35,147 nucleotides of DNA, from assembly GCA_016292145.1 (NCBI GenBank), contig JAEFBA010000020.1, positions 1 to 35,147 on the forward strand, in the 5' to 3' direction. Below, one piece after another: positions 1 through 7,865 of this stretch (position 1 is the first letter of the stretch; each line of letters starts with the position of its first letter). A model generated the notes under the pieces. That model saw only the letters and a program-made list of their open reading frames with translations. It had not been told where the DNA came from and ran no database searches. The stretch is from Saccharofermentans sp. (GTDB lineage Bacteria > Bacillota > Clostridia > Saccharofermentanales > Saccharofermentanaceae). A program made the position numbers and the translations under genes.

Positions 1-367
1 TCGTTCTGGGGATCATCTCGAGGGATACTGCCTGAATGTTGTTCTTGGCAAAACCATTGAGAAGTTCCTTCTCATTGAAAGGATCTAAGAAGCTGATGTG
101 AACCGTATCAGGGTTCATTCCGTCAGCGGAATCGGGCTTGAGGATCCTGACAACAATCTCAGCGTCCTTCAGACCATCTTTCTCATCAGCGATGATCTTG
201 GCGCCGGCTTGTTCGTAATCCGCATCTTTAAAGCCGCTCTTAAGACCTGCGCCGCTTACGACCGTGAACTCGAAGCCCATACCGGTGAGCTTCTTGATGT
301 CATCGGGGATAACGGCAACGCGTGTCTCGGCAGGCAGACTTTCCTTGCATACCAGAACTTTCTTCAT
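1..367 (-). CDS. pntA: NAD(P) transhydrogenase subunit alpha, N-terminal part (runs off the window)
   Basis: Only the first ~122 codons are present; the gene continues past base 1. The product begins MKKVLVCKESLPAETRVAV, followed by IPDDIKKLTGMGFEF and, near the edge, VSLEMIPRT. This is the typical N-terminal layout of the alanine dehydrogenase/PntA family, where the conserved Glu/Arg near the start and the MIPR-type segment belong to the NAD(H)-binding dI component of proton-translocating transhydrogenase. That enzyme couples hydride transfer between NAD(H) and NADP(H) to the proton gradient. The ATG at 367 is chosen over the in-frame ATG at 373 because the AGAGGT ribosome site directly abuts 373 but sits 6 bases before 367. 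Alanine dehydrogenase is the main alternative; I prefer PntA for the wording of the N-terminus, but the decisive C-terminus is missing. Confidence 0.8.
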   Translation of the reverse strand, partial: MKKVLVCKESLPAETRVAVIPDDIKKLTGMGFEFTVVSGAGLKSGFKDADYEQAGAKIIADEKDGLKDAEIVVRILKPDSADGMNPDTVHISFLDPFNEKELLNGFAKNNIQAVSLEMIPRT

Positions 368-424
368 TTGCATACCTCTTAATGACTTGGATTGTTCGAG
401 CTGAAAAAACACTCTAACTTTCAA

Positions 425-453
425 AGTATAAAACAAAGCCCCGCCGTTTTAAA
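425..453 (-). promoter_or_regulatory. Candidate promoter for the pntA-like gene
   Basis: Read on the minus strand, TTTAAA (448-453) is followed after 17 bases by TATACT (425-430), matching the sigma-A consensus at 4/6 and 5/6. The start codon lies 57 bases downstream. It overlaps the hairpin that ends the preceding minus-strand gene, so the terminator and this promoter would share DNA. Inference from consensus only. Confidence 0.35.
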
Positions 454-465
454 GGGAGGGGCTTT
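435..465 (-). terminator. Rho-independent terminator after the membrane-anchored protein gene
   Basis: AAAGCCCC (435-442) pairs perfectly with GGGGCTTT (458-465), an 8-bp GC-rich stem with a 15-base loop. On the minus strand the hairpin is followed by TGTTTTAT, a modest U tract, 50 bases after the stop codon at 515. It separates this gene from the pntA-like gene. Confidence 0.7.
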
Positions 466-514
466 AGTTAATTAAAAATTTAATTTTTGAATGTTTTGTG
501 CTTAAATCCCGGAT

Positions 515-1999
515 TTATTTGCCGAAATAATCGTCCCAGAGTTCCTTTGCGTTTTCCTCAAAGTCCTCGATAAAGTCCTCGAAGTCTTTCTCGTCCATCT
601 TCGTGATCTCCGTAAATCTTCCCGGAACGTTAGGTGTGCGGTCATGTCTGTCGATCGTAACCGTCAGCTCAAGGGATTTAATGTTGTCCACAGCTTTGCC
701 ATCAGCGGATAACTTGCCGAGAACGAAGATGTATCTGTCGCCCTTCTTATTAAGAGTACCTTTGACGCTCAGCTCGTCTTTTCCGTCATAAGTGCCCTTA
801 AGATCGAAATCACCGGCTCTCTTATCCCACTTTATCCTGATCTCGCTCTTCTTCTCGGTTGTTCTCGATCTTCTTACGCGCTTCTCATTGATCTCGATCT
901 CTGCGTCGTAAAGCTTGCCGCTGTCTTCCTTGACGGTATATTCGATGGAATATGCCTTGCCGGTGGGCTTTTCTTCGTACTCGAAGCTGATCTGCTTGGA
1001 TCTTGCGACATTCTTGCCGAGGATCAGGGAAGCTTCGAACTCTTTGTTATTCAGTTCAGCCTCGAAATCTAACTGCGCAAGTCTTCTTCCGGACTTTGTG
1101 ATATAGAAATCAATGCTGATGTCGATGTCAGAATCCTCGATCTTGTCGATCGAATCTTCGTAGTTGTCCAGAGTATCGAAGAACCTGTCAACATATTCTT
1201 CCGGGTCATCCCTGTAGGAGCCGTTTGCCGCTACGCGCAGAAGGAGCTTCTCGAGATCCTTGTCATTGTTGGCATAGTCGATCATGTCCTGAACGATCTC
1301 AGCCAGACCGTCCTCGTCTATGGAAGCGGAAATGACGGTGCAGGGGATCTTATCACCGCCGACAGTGATCGTTTTGCTCGATTTCTTTACTTCGGAATGC
1401 TTAATGACCTTCTCAATGAATATCTGTCTGTATTTATTGGCCATGACTTCCACGTCGCGGCTTAAATTCTTGTCGTTCTTAAAGGTATCCTTCATGTTAA
1501 GGAAATACTCGAACTCATCGTCATCGAGCGAATAGTCAGTCTCTTCGTCAGGATCGAAGATCGAACCCGGGAGGTTCTTGGCGAGCTTCTTAAGATCTAC
1601 GCCGTAAGTTCCGTCAATGAACGGAGCCGCACTGAAAGCGACTTTATCAGGGTTATACATTACTTTTGCCTGGAGGACCTTATCCTTGTCCTCTGAAGCC
1701 GTCAGCTCCAAGGCACCCTTCAGGTTCTTTGCGTCACTGTAGAACTTTCCCTGAACCGTAAGGTCGTCTTTTGCAAACTTGTCAAGGTTAGCCGACACCG
1801 CAACAGAGCCGCCGTTAGCGACATCCTCAGTTACAGCAACAGCTTCGATCCTTCTTGCATCAGAGAGCGTGTTCGCAATGCTTCTGACGATCAAAGCCTT
1901 CGGTGTGTTGGCTAGTGAGATGGAAACGATAATTAAAGCAAGGAGAGCGGCTGCTCCGACAGAACCGCCGATGATAAGCAATTTCTTATTCTTTTCCAT
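515..1999 (-). CDS. Membrane-anchored extracytoplasmic protein of unknown function
   Basis: The 494-residue product starts MEKNKKLLIIGG and has one hydrophobic segment (about residues 6-28) followed by a long, highly charged, beta-rich region, so it is probably an N-terminally anchored protein facing outside. There is no Cys after the hydrophobic stretch, so it is not a lipoprotein. Residues ~380-470 show repeated strand-like patterns with Lys/Glu alternation, and the C-terminus is acidic (DEKDFEDFIEDFEENAKE). I do not recognise a catalytic motif or a named family. The start at 1999 is preferred over an in-frame upstream ATG at 2044 because GGAGGGG lies just upstream of 1999, and the -10 element at 2033-2038 would leave the longer form outside the mRNA. 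It is monocistronic, with its own promoter and terminator. Confidence 0.75.
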   Translation of the reverse strand: MEKNKKLLIIGGSVGAAALLALIIVSISLANTPKALIVRSIANTLSDARRIEAVAVTEDVANGGSVAVSANLDKFAKDDLTVQGKFYSDAKNLKGALELTASEDKDKVLQAKVMYNPDKVAFSAAPFIDGTYGVDLKKLAKNLPGSIFDPDEETDYSLDDDEFEYFLNMKDTFKNDKNLSRDVEVMANKYRQIFIEKVIKHSEVKKSSKTITVGGDKIPCTVISASIDEDGLAEIVQDMIDYANNDKDLEKLLLRVAANGSYRDDPEEYVDRFFDTLDNYEDSIDKIEDSDIDISIDFYITKSGRRLAQLDFEAELNNKEFEASLILGKNVARSKQISFEYEEKPTGKAYSIEYTVKEDSGKLYDAEIEINEKRVRRSRTTEKKSEIRIKWDKRAGDFDLKGTYDGKDELSVKGTLNKKGDRYIFVLGKLSADGKAVDNIKSLELTVTIDRHDRTPNVPGRFTEITKMDEKDFEDFIEDFEENAKELWDDYFGK

Positions 2000-2032
2000 G
2001 GAAAACCCCTCCGTTGATCCAAATGTAAAAAA

Positions 2033-2041
2033 ATTATAACA
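2033..2041 (-). promoter_or_regulatory. Extended -10 promoter for the gene at 515-1999
   Basis: On the minus strand TGTTATAAT gives a perfect -10 hexamer with the TGn extension; no good -35 hexamer is visible at 16-18 bases, which is usual for extended -10 promoters. Predicted transcription start is about 25 bases before the GGAGGGG-preceded ATG at 1999. Confidence 0.6.
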
Positions 2042-2147
2042 CATTAAGCGTCAGGCTGCTTCTTATTCACCCTTCATATATGTCCGCAAAAGGCGGTTTT
2101 ACAGGCGGAAATGCCGATCCTAAAGCAATTTGCCACAAGTCTGTAAC

Positions 2148-2176
2148 TTGAAAACGAGTGTTTGTAATATTATTAT
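2148..2176 (+). promoter_or_regulatory. Promoter of the SH3-like protein / glycosyltransferase operon
   Basis: TTGAAA (2148-2153), a 17-base spacer and TATTAT (2171-2176) match the sigma-A consensus at 5/6 each. The predicted start near 2183 gives a leader of about 70 bases. It is divergent from the promoter at 2033-2041. Confidence 0.65.
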
Positions 2177-2203
2177 AAATAGAAGTTGAGGGTTCTCTTC
2201 GGA

Positions 2204-2239
2204 AGGGCAGGCTTGTAACAGAGCCTGGAAGAAAGCCCT
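2204..2239 (+). other. Nested hairpin in the 5' leader
   Basis: AGGGC-AGGCT (2204-2213) pairs with AGCCT (2222-2226) and GCCCT (2235-2239), forming an inner 5-bp hairpin with an 8-base loop and an outer 5-bp stem separated by an asymmetric bulge of eight bases. It lies entirely inside the predicted leader and ends 15 bases before the start codon, so it could influence translation. It does not fit the c-di-GMP or c-di-AMP riboswitch patterns I know. Confidence 0.35.
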
Positions 2240-2254
2240 GACAGGCGGGTTGTT

Positions 2255-3064
2255 ATGACCGAGAATAAAGATGAAATGAACAACGGGAACGGTCCCGATA
2301 TCAAGACCAGATACGAATTCCTGATAGCAGGACTTGTTGTCGTGGTCTTATGTATTGTCGCTTTTGTAACTTTCAGGATCACAACATATATCAACGGTGC
2401 GCAGGTCACGGATAATACCGTGTCTACTCTTGATATGAGCGACGGTACGGTGCTCATTGAGGTCGAGATAAAGGATTCCGAGTCAGATCCGTCAGGTGAT
2501 GCATCCGACCCTTCGGCTTCAGACAGCGATAATGCTCAGGCAACGATTAATGAGCATGATGACATTGAAGTCTTCATCACTGCAAAAGAGGGTGATGATT
2601 TCTATAAATCAAAGGAAGGCAGACTTAAGCTCTATGTTGAGCCCAAGGAGACGGACGATGACAGACCGGCTCTTGTGGAGACTGTTCCTTTCCGCGTTTT
2701 AGGCTTTTCGAGAAACGGCTGGGCAGCGATCGTTTTCGGCGGTACGAGATACTATGTAAAGAGTTCCGATATCGTTAAGACCGATGTGCCCGATGACGCG
2801 CCGGAATATGTTGCGCCTGAGGATTCACAGGGCATCAGGTTTTTCGCGCCTGTCGAAGGAGACGGAGAAGAGTATGTGGCCACAATGAACACAGTGGCAT
2901 TCAGTCTCCCGGACGTCCGGAGCAGCGGCAACAAGGTCAACCTCAAGGAAGGCGAGGTTGTCAAGGTTGTTGCAGTGGGCGGCGACTGGTACAAGATCGA
3001 CTACATGAATGCCGAATATTATGTCCTCAGCTATTTGACGCCTAAAGACGCTTATGCCGACTAG
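2255..3064 (+). CDS. Single-pass membrane protein with SH3-like repeats
   Basis: The 269-residue product has a short hydrophilic N-terminus, one membrane span (about 21-43), an Asp/Ser-rich linker (~65-95) and two similar beta-rich modules (~98-170 and ~195-265). The second resembles bacterial SH3 (SH3b) domains: a VNLKEGEVVKVV strand pair, then GGDWYKIDY and a Tyr-rich end. SH3b domains usually bind peptidoglycan or mediate protein contacts outside the membrane; this is inferred from pattern only. The ribosome site before 2255 is poor (GGCGGG). The stop codon overlaps the start of the next gene by 11 bases, so it is translationally coupled to the two glycosyltransferases and probably acts in the same envelope process. 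Confidence 0.75.
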   Translation: MTENKDEMNNGNGPDIKTRYEFLIAGLVVVVLCIVAFVTFRITTYINGAQVTDNTVSTLDMSDGTVLIEVEIKDSESDPSGDASDPSASDSDNAQATINEHDDIEVFITAKEGDDFYKSKEGRLKLYVEPKETDDDRPALVETVPFRVLGFSRNGWAAIVFGGTRYYVKSSDIVKTDVPDDAPEYVAPEDSQGIRFFAPVEGDGEEYVATMNTVAFSLPDVRSSGNKVNLKEGEVVKVVAVGGDWYKIDYMNAEYYVLSYLTPKDAYAD

Positions 3065-4622
3065 TCTTAAGCAGGACAGGATCACAGAAACAGTTTATAA
3101 GCACCCGTTTGCGATCACGGCACTTCTTGTACTGGTGGTTCTTATCGCCACAGGCATGCAGCTCGGAAGCAAACCCGCCGCGTGCACGGTCATGGTATTA
3201 GGCTATGTCCTTATTGCAGGCTACGGCATTTTCCTCAAGAAAAAGAAGCAGCTTACTTCAGAAGGCCTGGTCGTACTGATATTTGCGGCAGGATTCATCC
3301 TGAAGACCGGCTACGTGCTCTATTCGGATATCTTTACGAGGCAGAATGACGTCGCGATATTCGAAGAGGGCAATTATAATTTCTTCCACTCAGGATACAT
3401 CCTTTACGTGAGGGACAGATTTGCGCTCCCGGAAGGCGATGTCAGGCAGATGGGTCAGTTCTATCATCCGCCGTTCCATTATTTTGTAAGTGCCGTTTTC
3501 CTTAAGGCATATGAGCTCTTCCTGCCCAAGGGAACGCATAATTATGAAGTTCTTCAGGCACTGTCCCTGCTCTGGTCGCAGTTCACCGTGATAATGATCT
3601 ATAAGATCCTGGAGCTTTTGGGGATCAGCAAGGAGAGCCGTACGTCAGTTGCGGCGGTCATATCGGTCTTCCCGACGTTTACTATCCTTGCGGGATCCGT
3701 AAACAACGACATCCTCTCGATCCTTTTGTTCTTTACGGCGTTTTACTTCGGGCTTAAATGGTTCAAAGAAGGCAAATGGAGGAACATTATCCTCTCAGCG
3801 CTAGCGACGGGCTTCGGCATGATGACAAAGCTCTCCGTCGGCCTTATCGCATTCCCTCTGGGGTTTTTGTTCATCGTTAAGCTGATTAAGGACATCAAGG
3901 GAAAGAAAGAGGGCGGCAGGACTTTTGCAAACCTCGCTGTCTTCGGCCTTATAAGCGCGCCTTTGGGCTTATGGTTCCAGATCAGGAATTACCTTATGTT
4001 CAAGGTCCCGCTCTCATATGTCTTAAGATCGGATAACCCCTATCAGGACGTAAGCAGATATTCGCCCGTGCAAAGGCTCTTCGGCTTTTACGGATTCCCT
4101 ATAGAGGACTATTACATCAATCTCGGTTCGGACGGCGAGCAGGATTACAACATCTTTATAACCGAAGTTAAGACATTGCTGTTCGGCGAGGAGAATTACA
4201 GAGATGACTTTACGATGAGCATGGCTGGCTACGCGCTCCTGATTACGCTGCTGATAATGATAATTATCGCTGCAGCAGGATTTGCCGTAACCCTTATCAA
4301 GGCTAAAAACAGCAAAGAACTCTGGCCGGAATTATCCATGATCCTTCTGGCCTTAACGCAGATCGGTTCGATCATCTCGTTCTCACTCAAGTACCCGCAC
4401 ATCTGCTCTATGAATTTCAGGTATTCAACGCCACTGATCCTCTGCGGTGTGCTTTTCTACACAAAGATATCGGACATAAAGCTTAAGGGAAGCAATAAAG
4501 ATCTCGTGACGAAGATAACAAGGGCTGTCTCTGTGGCATTTATGATCTTCGCGATCGTTTTCTACACGATCCTTTGGACTTATGTCAAAGGTGAAGTTGC
4601 TGTGGTGGATGTGACATGGTAA
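3054..4622 (+). CDS. GT-C family membrane glycosyltransferase (PMT/ArnT-like), first of a tandem pair
   Basis: The 522-residue polytopic protein has about ten or more hydrophobic spans. After the second or third span it carries an acidic motif, RQNDV (Asp99), then GDVRQMGQFYHPP (128-140) in the first outer loop. That layout is typical of GT-C enzymes that transfer a sugar from a polyprenyl-phosphate donor, where the loop acid is catalytic. Further conserved patches are SVNNDIL, MMTKLSVGLIAFPLG and YSPVQRL. It overlaps the SH3-like gene by 11 bases and the next gene by 7 bases (ATGGTAA), so all three are one operon. The product is clearly paralogous to its neighbour. Acceptor and donor cannot be read from sequence. 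Confidence 0.8.
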   Translation: MPTSLKQDRITETVYKHPFAITALLVLVVLIATGMQLGSKPAACTVMVLGYVLIAGYGIFLKKKKQLTSEGLVVLIFAAGFILKTGYVLYSDIFTRQNDVAIFEEGNYNFFHSGYILYVRDRFALPEGDVRQMGQFYHPPFHYFVSAVFLKAYELFLPKGTHNYEVLQALSLLWSQFTVIMIYKILELLGISKESRTSVAAVISVFPTFTILAGSVNNDILSILLFFTAFYFGLKWFKEGKWRNIILSALATGFGMMTKLSVGLIAFPLGFLFIVKLIKDIKGKKEGGRTFANLAVFGLISAPLGLWFQIRNYLMFKVPLSYVLRSDNPYQDVSRYSPVQRLFGFYGFPIEDYYINLGSDGEQDYNIFITEVKTLLFGEENYRDDFTMSMAGYALLITLLIMIIIAAAGFAVTLIKAKNSKELWPELSMILLALTQIGSIISFSLKYPHICSMNFRYSTPLILCGVLFYTKISDIKLKGSNKDLVTKITRAVSVAFMIFAIVFYTILWTYVKGEVAVVDVTW

Positions 4623-6421
4623 AGCTTGAGCAGGCAGAGAAGAAGGATTTCAGGCAGGCGGCGCAGGGCTTCGGCGTATGCACGGCGGCGGTCTTTGTCC
4701 TGTATCTTTTCTCCGGCATGGATGCCATAAACATGAGAGAAGTGCAGCTGTCGCTTCTGATGGCGCTCCTTACGGCATGCTGCGCGTTCTACGTAACGTC
4801 TGCTTTCACGAGCTCGAAAAAGCGATTCCTCTCGCTGGTATCGGCTCTTCCTGCATTTGGCATTTATTTTCTTATCTTCAAACTCTCTTTTAACGCCTGC
4901 GGCAGAAAGACCCTGCCTTGTGTATCGATCATGGAGAGCGTCCTGTGCTGGGCGGGCCTTGGTTCGGTAATAGTATCGGCGGCGGTGCTTGCCTTGGGAA
5001 AGAAATTCAAGGTTACGGATCTCGTCACACTGGTTCTTGCTTCCGGCTTTGTAATGAGGGCAGTCATGGTGCTCTTCACGCCGCTCAATTTCTATCAGCA
5101 TGACGTGGCGAATTTCTCCATCAAGCATGCGGGATTCCATGATACCTACATCATGTATATCTATGACAATCTGGCGCTTCCTGACGGTGACGTAAGGGAT
5201 CTCGGGCAGTTCTACCACCCGCCGCTCCATCACTTCCTGAGCGCGATGTTCCTGAAGATACAGAATGTGCTGCCGCTCAAGTTTGCAGAAGATTTCGACG
5301 GATTAAAGATGCTCCCGATGCTGTGGATCTCCTATCTTATCCTGTTCGCAAAGAAGATCCTGGAGCGCCTTGGGTTAGAGGGCAGGGCGCTGGCATTCTC
5401 AATGCTGTTCATAACCTTCAGCCCTCACATGATCTATCTCGCGATCCAGGTCAATAACGATCCGCTGGCACTGATGCTTCTTACAGGTGCGGTATATTTC
5501 GCGCTTGAATGGTATAAGGATCCGGACAGCAGGAAGATCGTTTACACGGCACTTTGTATCGGCTGCGCCATGATGACGAAGCTCTCGATGGGTCTTGTTG
5601 CATTCCCAGTAGGATGGCTGTTCCTTGTAAGACTCATAAAGACCATCAAGGACAACAAAGACGCAAAAGGCAGGAAGACCGTGCTTAAGACGAAGGAACT
5701 TATCAAGCAGTTTGCCCTTTTCGCATTTGCGGTATTCCCCCTGGGACTCTGGTTCCCGTTAAAGAACCTCATAAGCTACGGAGTGCCCATGACATATGTT
5801 TATGCGATAGATTCCTCGGCGAAGATGGATATATGGATGTATTCGCCTCTCCAAAGGCTCCTTATCCCTTCACAGACTATTCTGAAGACACCGTTCATCC
5901 TTGAGGGCGGCGATGTGCCCGAGAATGACTTTAATATCGTGCTGGCACTTGTAAAGACGGGGCTCTTCGACGAACGCCGGTACGACAGCGCTTACATGAT
6001 CACCATAGCAAGGATCCTTGTGGCCGCAGCGTTCATCCTGCTCCCCATCGTGCTGTTTGCGGGAGTAAAGGGCGCTCTGAGAAGATATAAGGATTCCGGA
6101 AAGAAGCTTTTCGAATGCACAGAAGGAATCGCCTTGTGGATACTTGCAATAGTATTCGTGGTCTCCGAATTCGTCTTCTGCTTCAAGTACCCGGTTACAT
6201 GTACGGAATCTTTCAGATACATCTCGCCGGCGCTCATTCCGGCGGCTTACTGGAGCGGCAGCACAATAAAATCCGGCGAAGAAAAAGAGGCAGGGAAAGG
6301 TCTGAAGATCTTCTCGCTCTGCCTCAAGGTTTTGTTTGTTTTATTCGTGCTGTTCGTGATCCTGTTCTACGGTCCGTTCGCTCAATATACTTTCACGTGG
6401 CAGACCCTGATCAAGGGTTGA
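4616..6421 (+). CDS. GT-C family membrane glycosyltransferase (PMT/ArnT-like), second of a tandem pair
   Basis: The 601-residue polytopic protein shares with the upstream paralogue the acidic loop motif (QHDV, Asp163), GDVRDLGQFYHPPLHHF (191-207), a VNND segment, MMTKLSMGLVAFPVG and YSPLQRLL. It is ~80 residues longer, mainly through an extra N-terminal block (residues 1-130) with additional membrane spans and several Cys residues. Divergence between the two copies is high outside these motifs, so the duplication is old and the enzymes probably act on different substrates or successive steps. GGTGG precedes the ATG at 4616, inside the end of the upstream gene. The 3' end overlaps a convergent gene by 11 bases and no terminator is visible. 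Confidence 0.8.
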   Translation: MVKLEQAEKKDFRQAAQGFGVCTAAVFVLYLFSGMDAINMREVQLSLLMALLTACCAFYVTSAFTSSKKRFLSLVSALPAFGIYFLIFKLSFNACGRKTLPCVSIMESVLCWAGLGSVIVSAAVLALGKKFKVTDLVTLVLASGFVMRAVMVLFTPLNFYQHDVANFSIKHAGFHDTYIMYIYDNLALPDGDVRDLGQFYHPPLHHFLSAMFLKIQNVLPLKFAEDFDGLKMLPMLWISYLILFAKKILERLGLEGRALAFSMLFITFSPHMIYLAIQVNNDPLALMLLTGAVYFALEWYKDPDSRKIVYTALCIGCAMMTKLSMGLVAFPVGWLFLVRLIKTIKDNKDAKGRKTVLKTKELIKQFALFAFAVFPLGLWFPLKNLISYGVPMTYVYAIDSSAKMDIWMYSPLQRLLIPSQTILKTPFILEGGDVPENDFNIVLALVKTGLFDERRYDSAYMITIARILVAAAFILLPIVLFAGVKGALRRYKDSGKKLFECTEGIALWILAIVFVVSEFVFCFKYPVTCTESFRYISPALIPAAYWSGSTIKSGEEKEAGKGLKIFSLCLKVLFVLFVLFVILFYGPFAQYTFTWQTLIKG

Positions 6422-7043
6422 TCTCCTGCCCGGGGCCCAAGGCTCTTCCTGAAAGAAGATCTCTCCAATGTTTGCCTTCGAGCTCGTAGATCATCGATAC
6501 TGCGGCATTTATCTCATCGTCCGTGCCTTCTGAATCAACAAAGGCCAGGAGCCCTGCGATCCTGATCATGTCAGCTTCGATCGCCTTAAGGAAATCGCCC
6601 GGAGTGGTAAGGACATTTCCGACCTTGCTGTAGGTGAAATCCACCGCAGCAAGCGGATAGATGAAGCTCTCGCACTGGTCGTCCAGCACACGGGGCAGAA
6701 CCTGAAGAAGCCCTGCGGTAATGTCTTCCGGAAGACCCGCTATGGCATCCCATGTAAGGTCGACTTCGCCGTTCGAGTCATTCCTGATGTATTCGAGCAG
6801 GTCGCCGTGCATCGCGAACTGCCTTATGAAGTCCTGTTCAACATCCTTGAAAACACCGTCTGCCATTGCCACGCTCAACAGGACTCCCTGAAGGATCATG
6901 TCGAACTGTGCGAGCGTGAGTTCCGCACTGTAGTCGCTTCCGGTGACGTTCTGGAAAACGTCATCCATAGCTCTTATCGTTGCCTCGGCGTGGTTGTAGG
7001 CTAGCGCTGCTTTATCTAAGATTTCCTGTCTGTCGTATTCCAT
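6411..7043 (-). CDS. TerB-like helical protein
   Basis: The 210-residue, soluble, acidic and helix-rich product contains QGVLLSVAMADGVFKDVEQ near residues 51-69. This resembles the TerB/DjlA-N pattern (a helix ending in A-x-ADG followed by an acidic helix), a fold found in tellurite-resistance proteins and in many zinc-ribbon-linked stress proteins. The resemblance is weak and the rest of the protein is unrecognised. It is the second gene of a pair, 9 bases after the zinc-ribbon gene; there is no clear ribosome site, suggesting coupled translation. Its last 11 bases overlap the end of the convergent glycosyltransferase gene. Confidence 0.6.
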   Translation of the reverse strand: MEYDRQEILDKAALAYNHAEATIRAMDDVFQNVTGSDYSAELTLAQFDMILQGVLLSVAMADGVFKDVEQDFIRQFAMHGDLLEYIRNDSNGEVDLTWDAIAGLPEDITAGLLQVLPRVLDDQCESFIYPLAAVDFTYSKVGNVLTTPGDFLKAIEADMIRIAGLLAFVDSEGTDDEINAAVSMIYELEGKHWRDLLSGRALGPGQEINP

Positions 7044-7052
7044 CAGCGTGCT

Positions 7053-7745
7053 TTAGATCTGTCTCAGCATATCTACTGCCTGAGTGAATGTCTCGGCCTT
7101 ATTTGATTTAAGAAGGAGTGATACCTTTGACATGCTGGTGCTGTTCCTGTGAGATAAAGGAATCAAGGCATCAAATTCTTTAAGTTCAGCGGCCATCTTT
7201 ACCCTCTTCGTCTCAAGTACGGAAGTTTCTTTCTTAAGCTCTTCAAGATGTCTTTTTCTGTCGTTAACAGCTCTTACCGCTAACTCATTTGATGAATCTC
7301 TCAGTCTTCTGGCATTTACACCGCCGACTATCAGGAGAACGACAGGTACGATCAATGCTGCCGCGAGCAGGAGCAGAGCCAATCCCGTGGCTCTGGCAGA
7401 GAGCTGGGCAAAGAAATATAAAACGTTAAAGGCTACAGCCGCATAGATGAGATAAGGCCAGAAAAATCTGAAGGCGGAATAGTACTTGACCTCTCCGTCC
7501 GGGCCCGGCCTGGAGAGCTGGGATTTGTTTTCTTCGATCTCCTTTTTGATCCTCTCGTAGTTCTTGTAAAGCGTTGATGCCTTATCTGCAAAGGCTATGC
7601 TTTCTTCTTTTGTCATTTCGGGAACTGCATATTCGGCCGCAGCTTCTGAAACAACATCATTTGCAATCTCATTCCTGGTTCCGCACTTAGGGCAGAATAC
7701 ATCGTCACCGGTAAGTTCCGAACCGCAATTAACACATAAAGCCAT
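7053..7745 (-). CDS. Zinc-ribbon membrane protein
   Basis: The 230-residue product begins with a four-Cys zinc ribbon (Cys4, Cys7, Cys18, Cys21 in CVNCG...FCPKCG), followed by a charged helix, two adjacent membrane spans (~92-145), and a C-terminal coiled coil with many Lys and Glu residues. Such zinc_ribbon_2-type proteins are common in Clostridia and are mostly uncharacterised; both soluble parts are probably cytoplasmic. A good ribosome site (AGGGGGGC) precedes the ATG at 7745, and an extended -10 element lies 35 bases upstream. It is followed after 9 bases by the TerB-like gene, an association that suggests a joint role. Confidence 0.75.
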   Translation of the reverse strand: MALCVNCGSELTGDDVFCPKCGTRNEIANDVVSEAAAEYAVPEMTKEESIAFADKASTLYKNYERIKKEIEENKSQLSRPGPDGEVKYYSAFRFFWPYLIYAAVAFNVLYFFAQLSARATGLALLLLAAALIVPVVLLIVGGVNARRLRDSSNELAVRAVNDRKRHLEELKKETSVLETKRVKMAAELKEFDALIPLSHRNSTSMSKVSLLLKSNKAETFTQAVDMLRQI

Positions 7746-7779
7746 AAACCAGCCCCCCTAAAATAAAATAATCTTTAAC

Positions 7780-7788
7780 ATTATAACA
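7780..7788 (-). promoter_or_regulatory. Extended -10 promoter of the zinc-ribbon/TerB-like pair
   Basis: Minus-strand TGTTATAAT: a perfect -10 with TGn extension, without a recognisable -35. It lies 34 bases upstream of the start codon at 7745. Confidence 0.6.
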
Positions 7789-7818
7789 TGAAGCAGACCC
7801 CCGACGGTATATGTGATA

Positions 7819-7827
7819 TGGTATAAT
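7819..7827 (+). promoter_or_regulatory. Extended -10 promoter of the SseB-like gene
   Basis: TGGTATAAT: a perfect -10 with TGn extension. It is only about 30 bases from the divergent extended -10 element at 7780-7788, so the upstream polymerase footprints overlap. Confidence 0.6.
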
Positions 7828-7865
7828 TCCTTAGTTAAAAATATATAAGGGAGCATTCGCTGATC

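Noticed and set aside
98..382. 94-residue plus-strand open frame
   Set aside because: It is the antisense of the pntA-like gene, whose minus-strand product has clear family motifs and a ribosome site.
2181..2254. c-di-GMP or c-di-AMP riboswitch in the leader of the SH3-like gene
   Set aside because: The leader is too short and lacks the conserved core sequences of GEMM or ydaO riboswitches.
4580..5233. 217-residue minus-strand open frame
   Set aside because: Arg/His-rich, motif-free antisense of the second glycosyltransferase gene.
6411..6421. Overlap of convergent genes as a sign of a wrong gene call
   Set aside because: Both frames are well supported and short 3' overlaps also occur at 26834-26837; no alternative stop exists.
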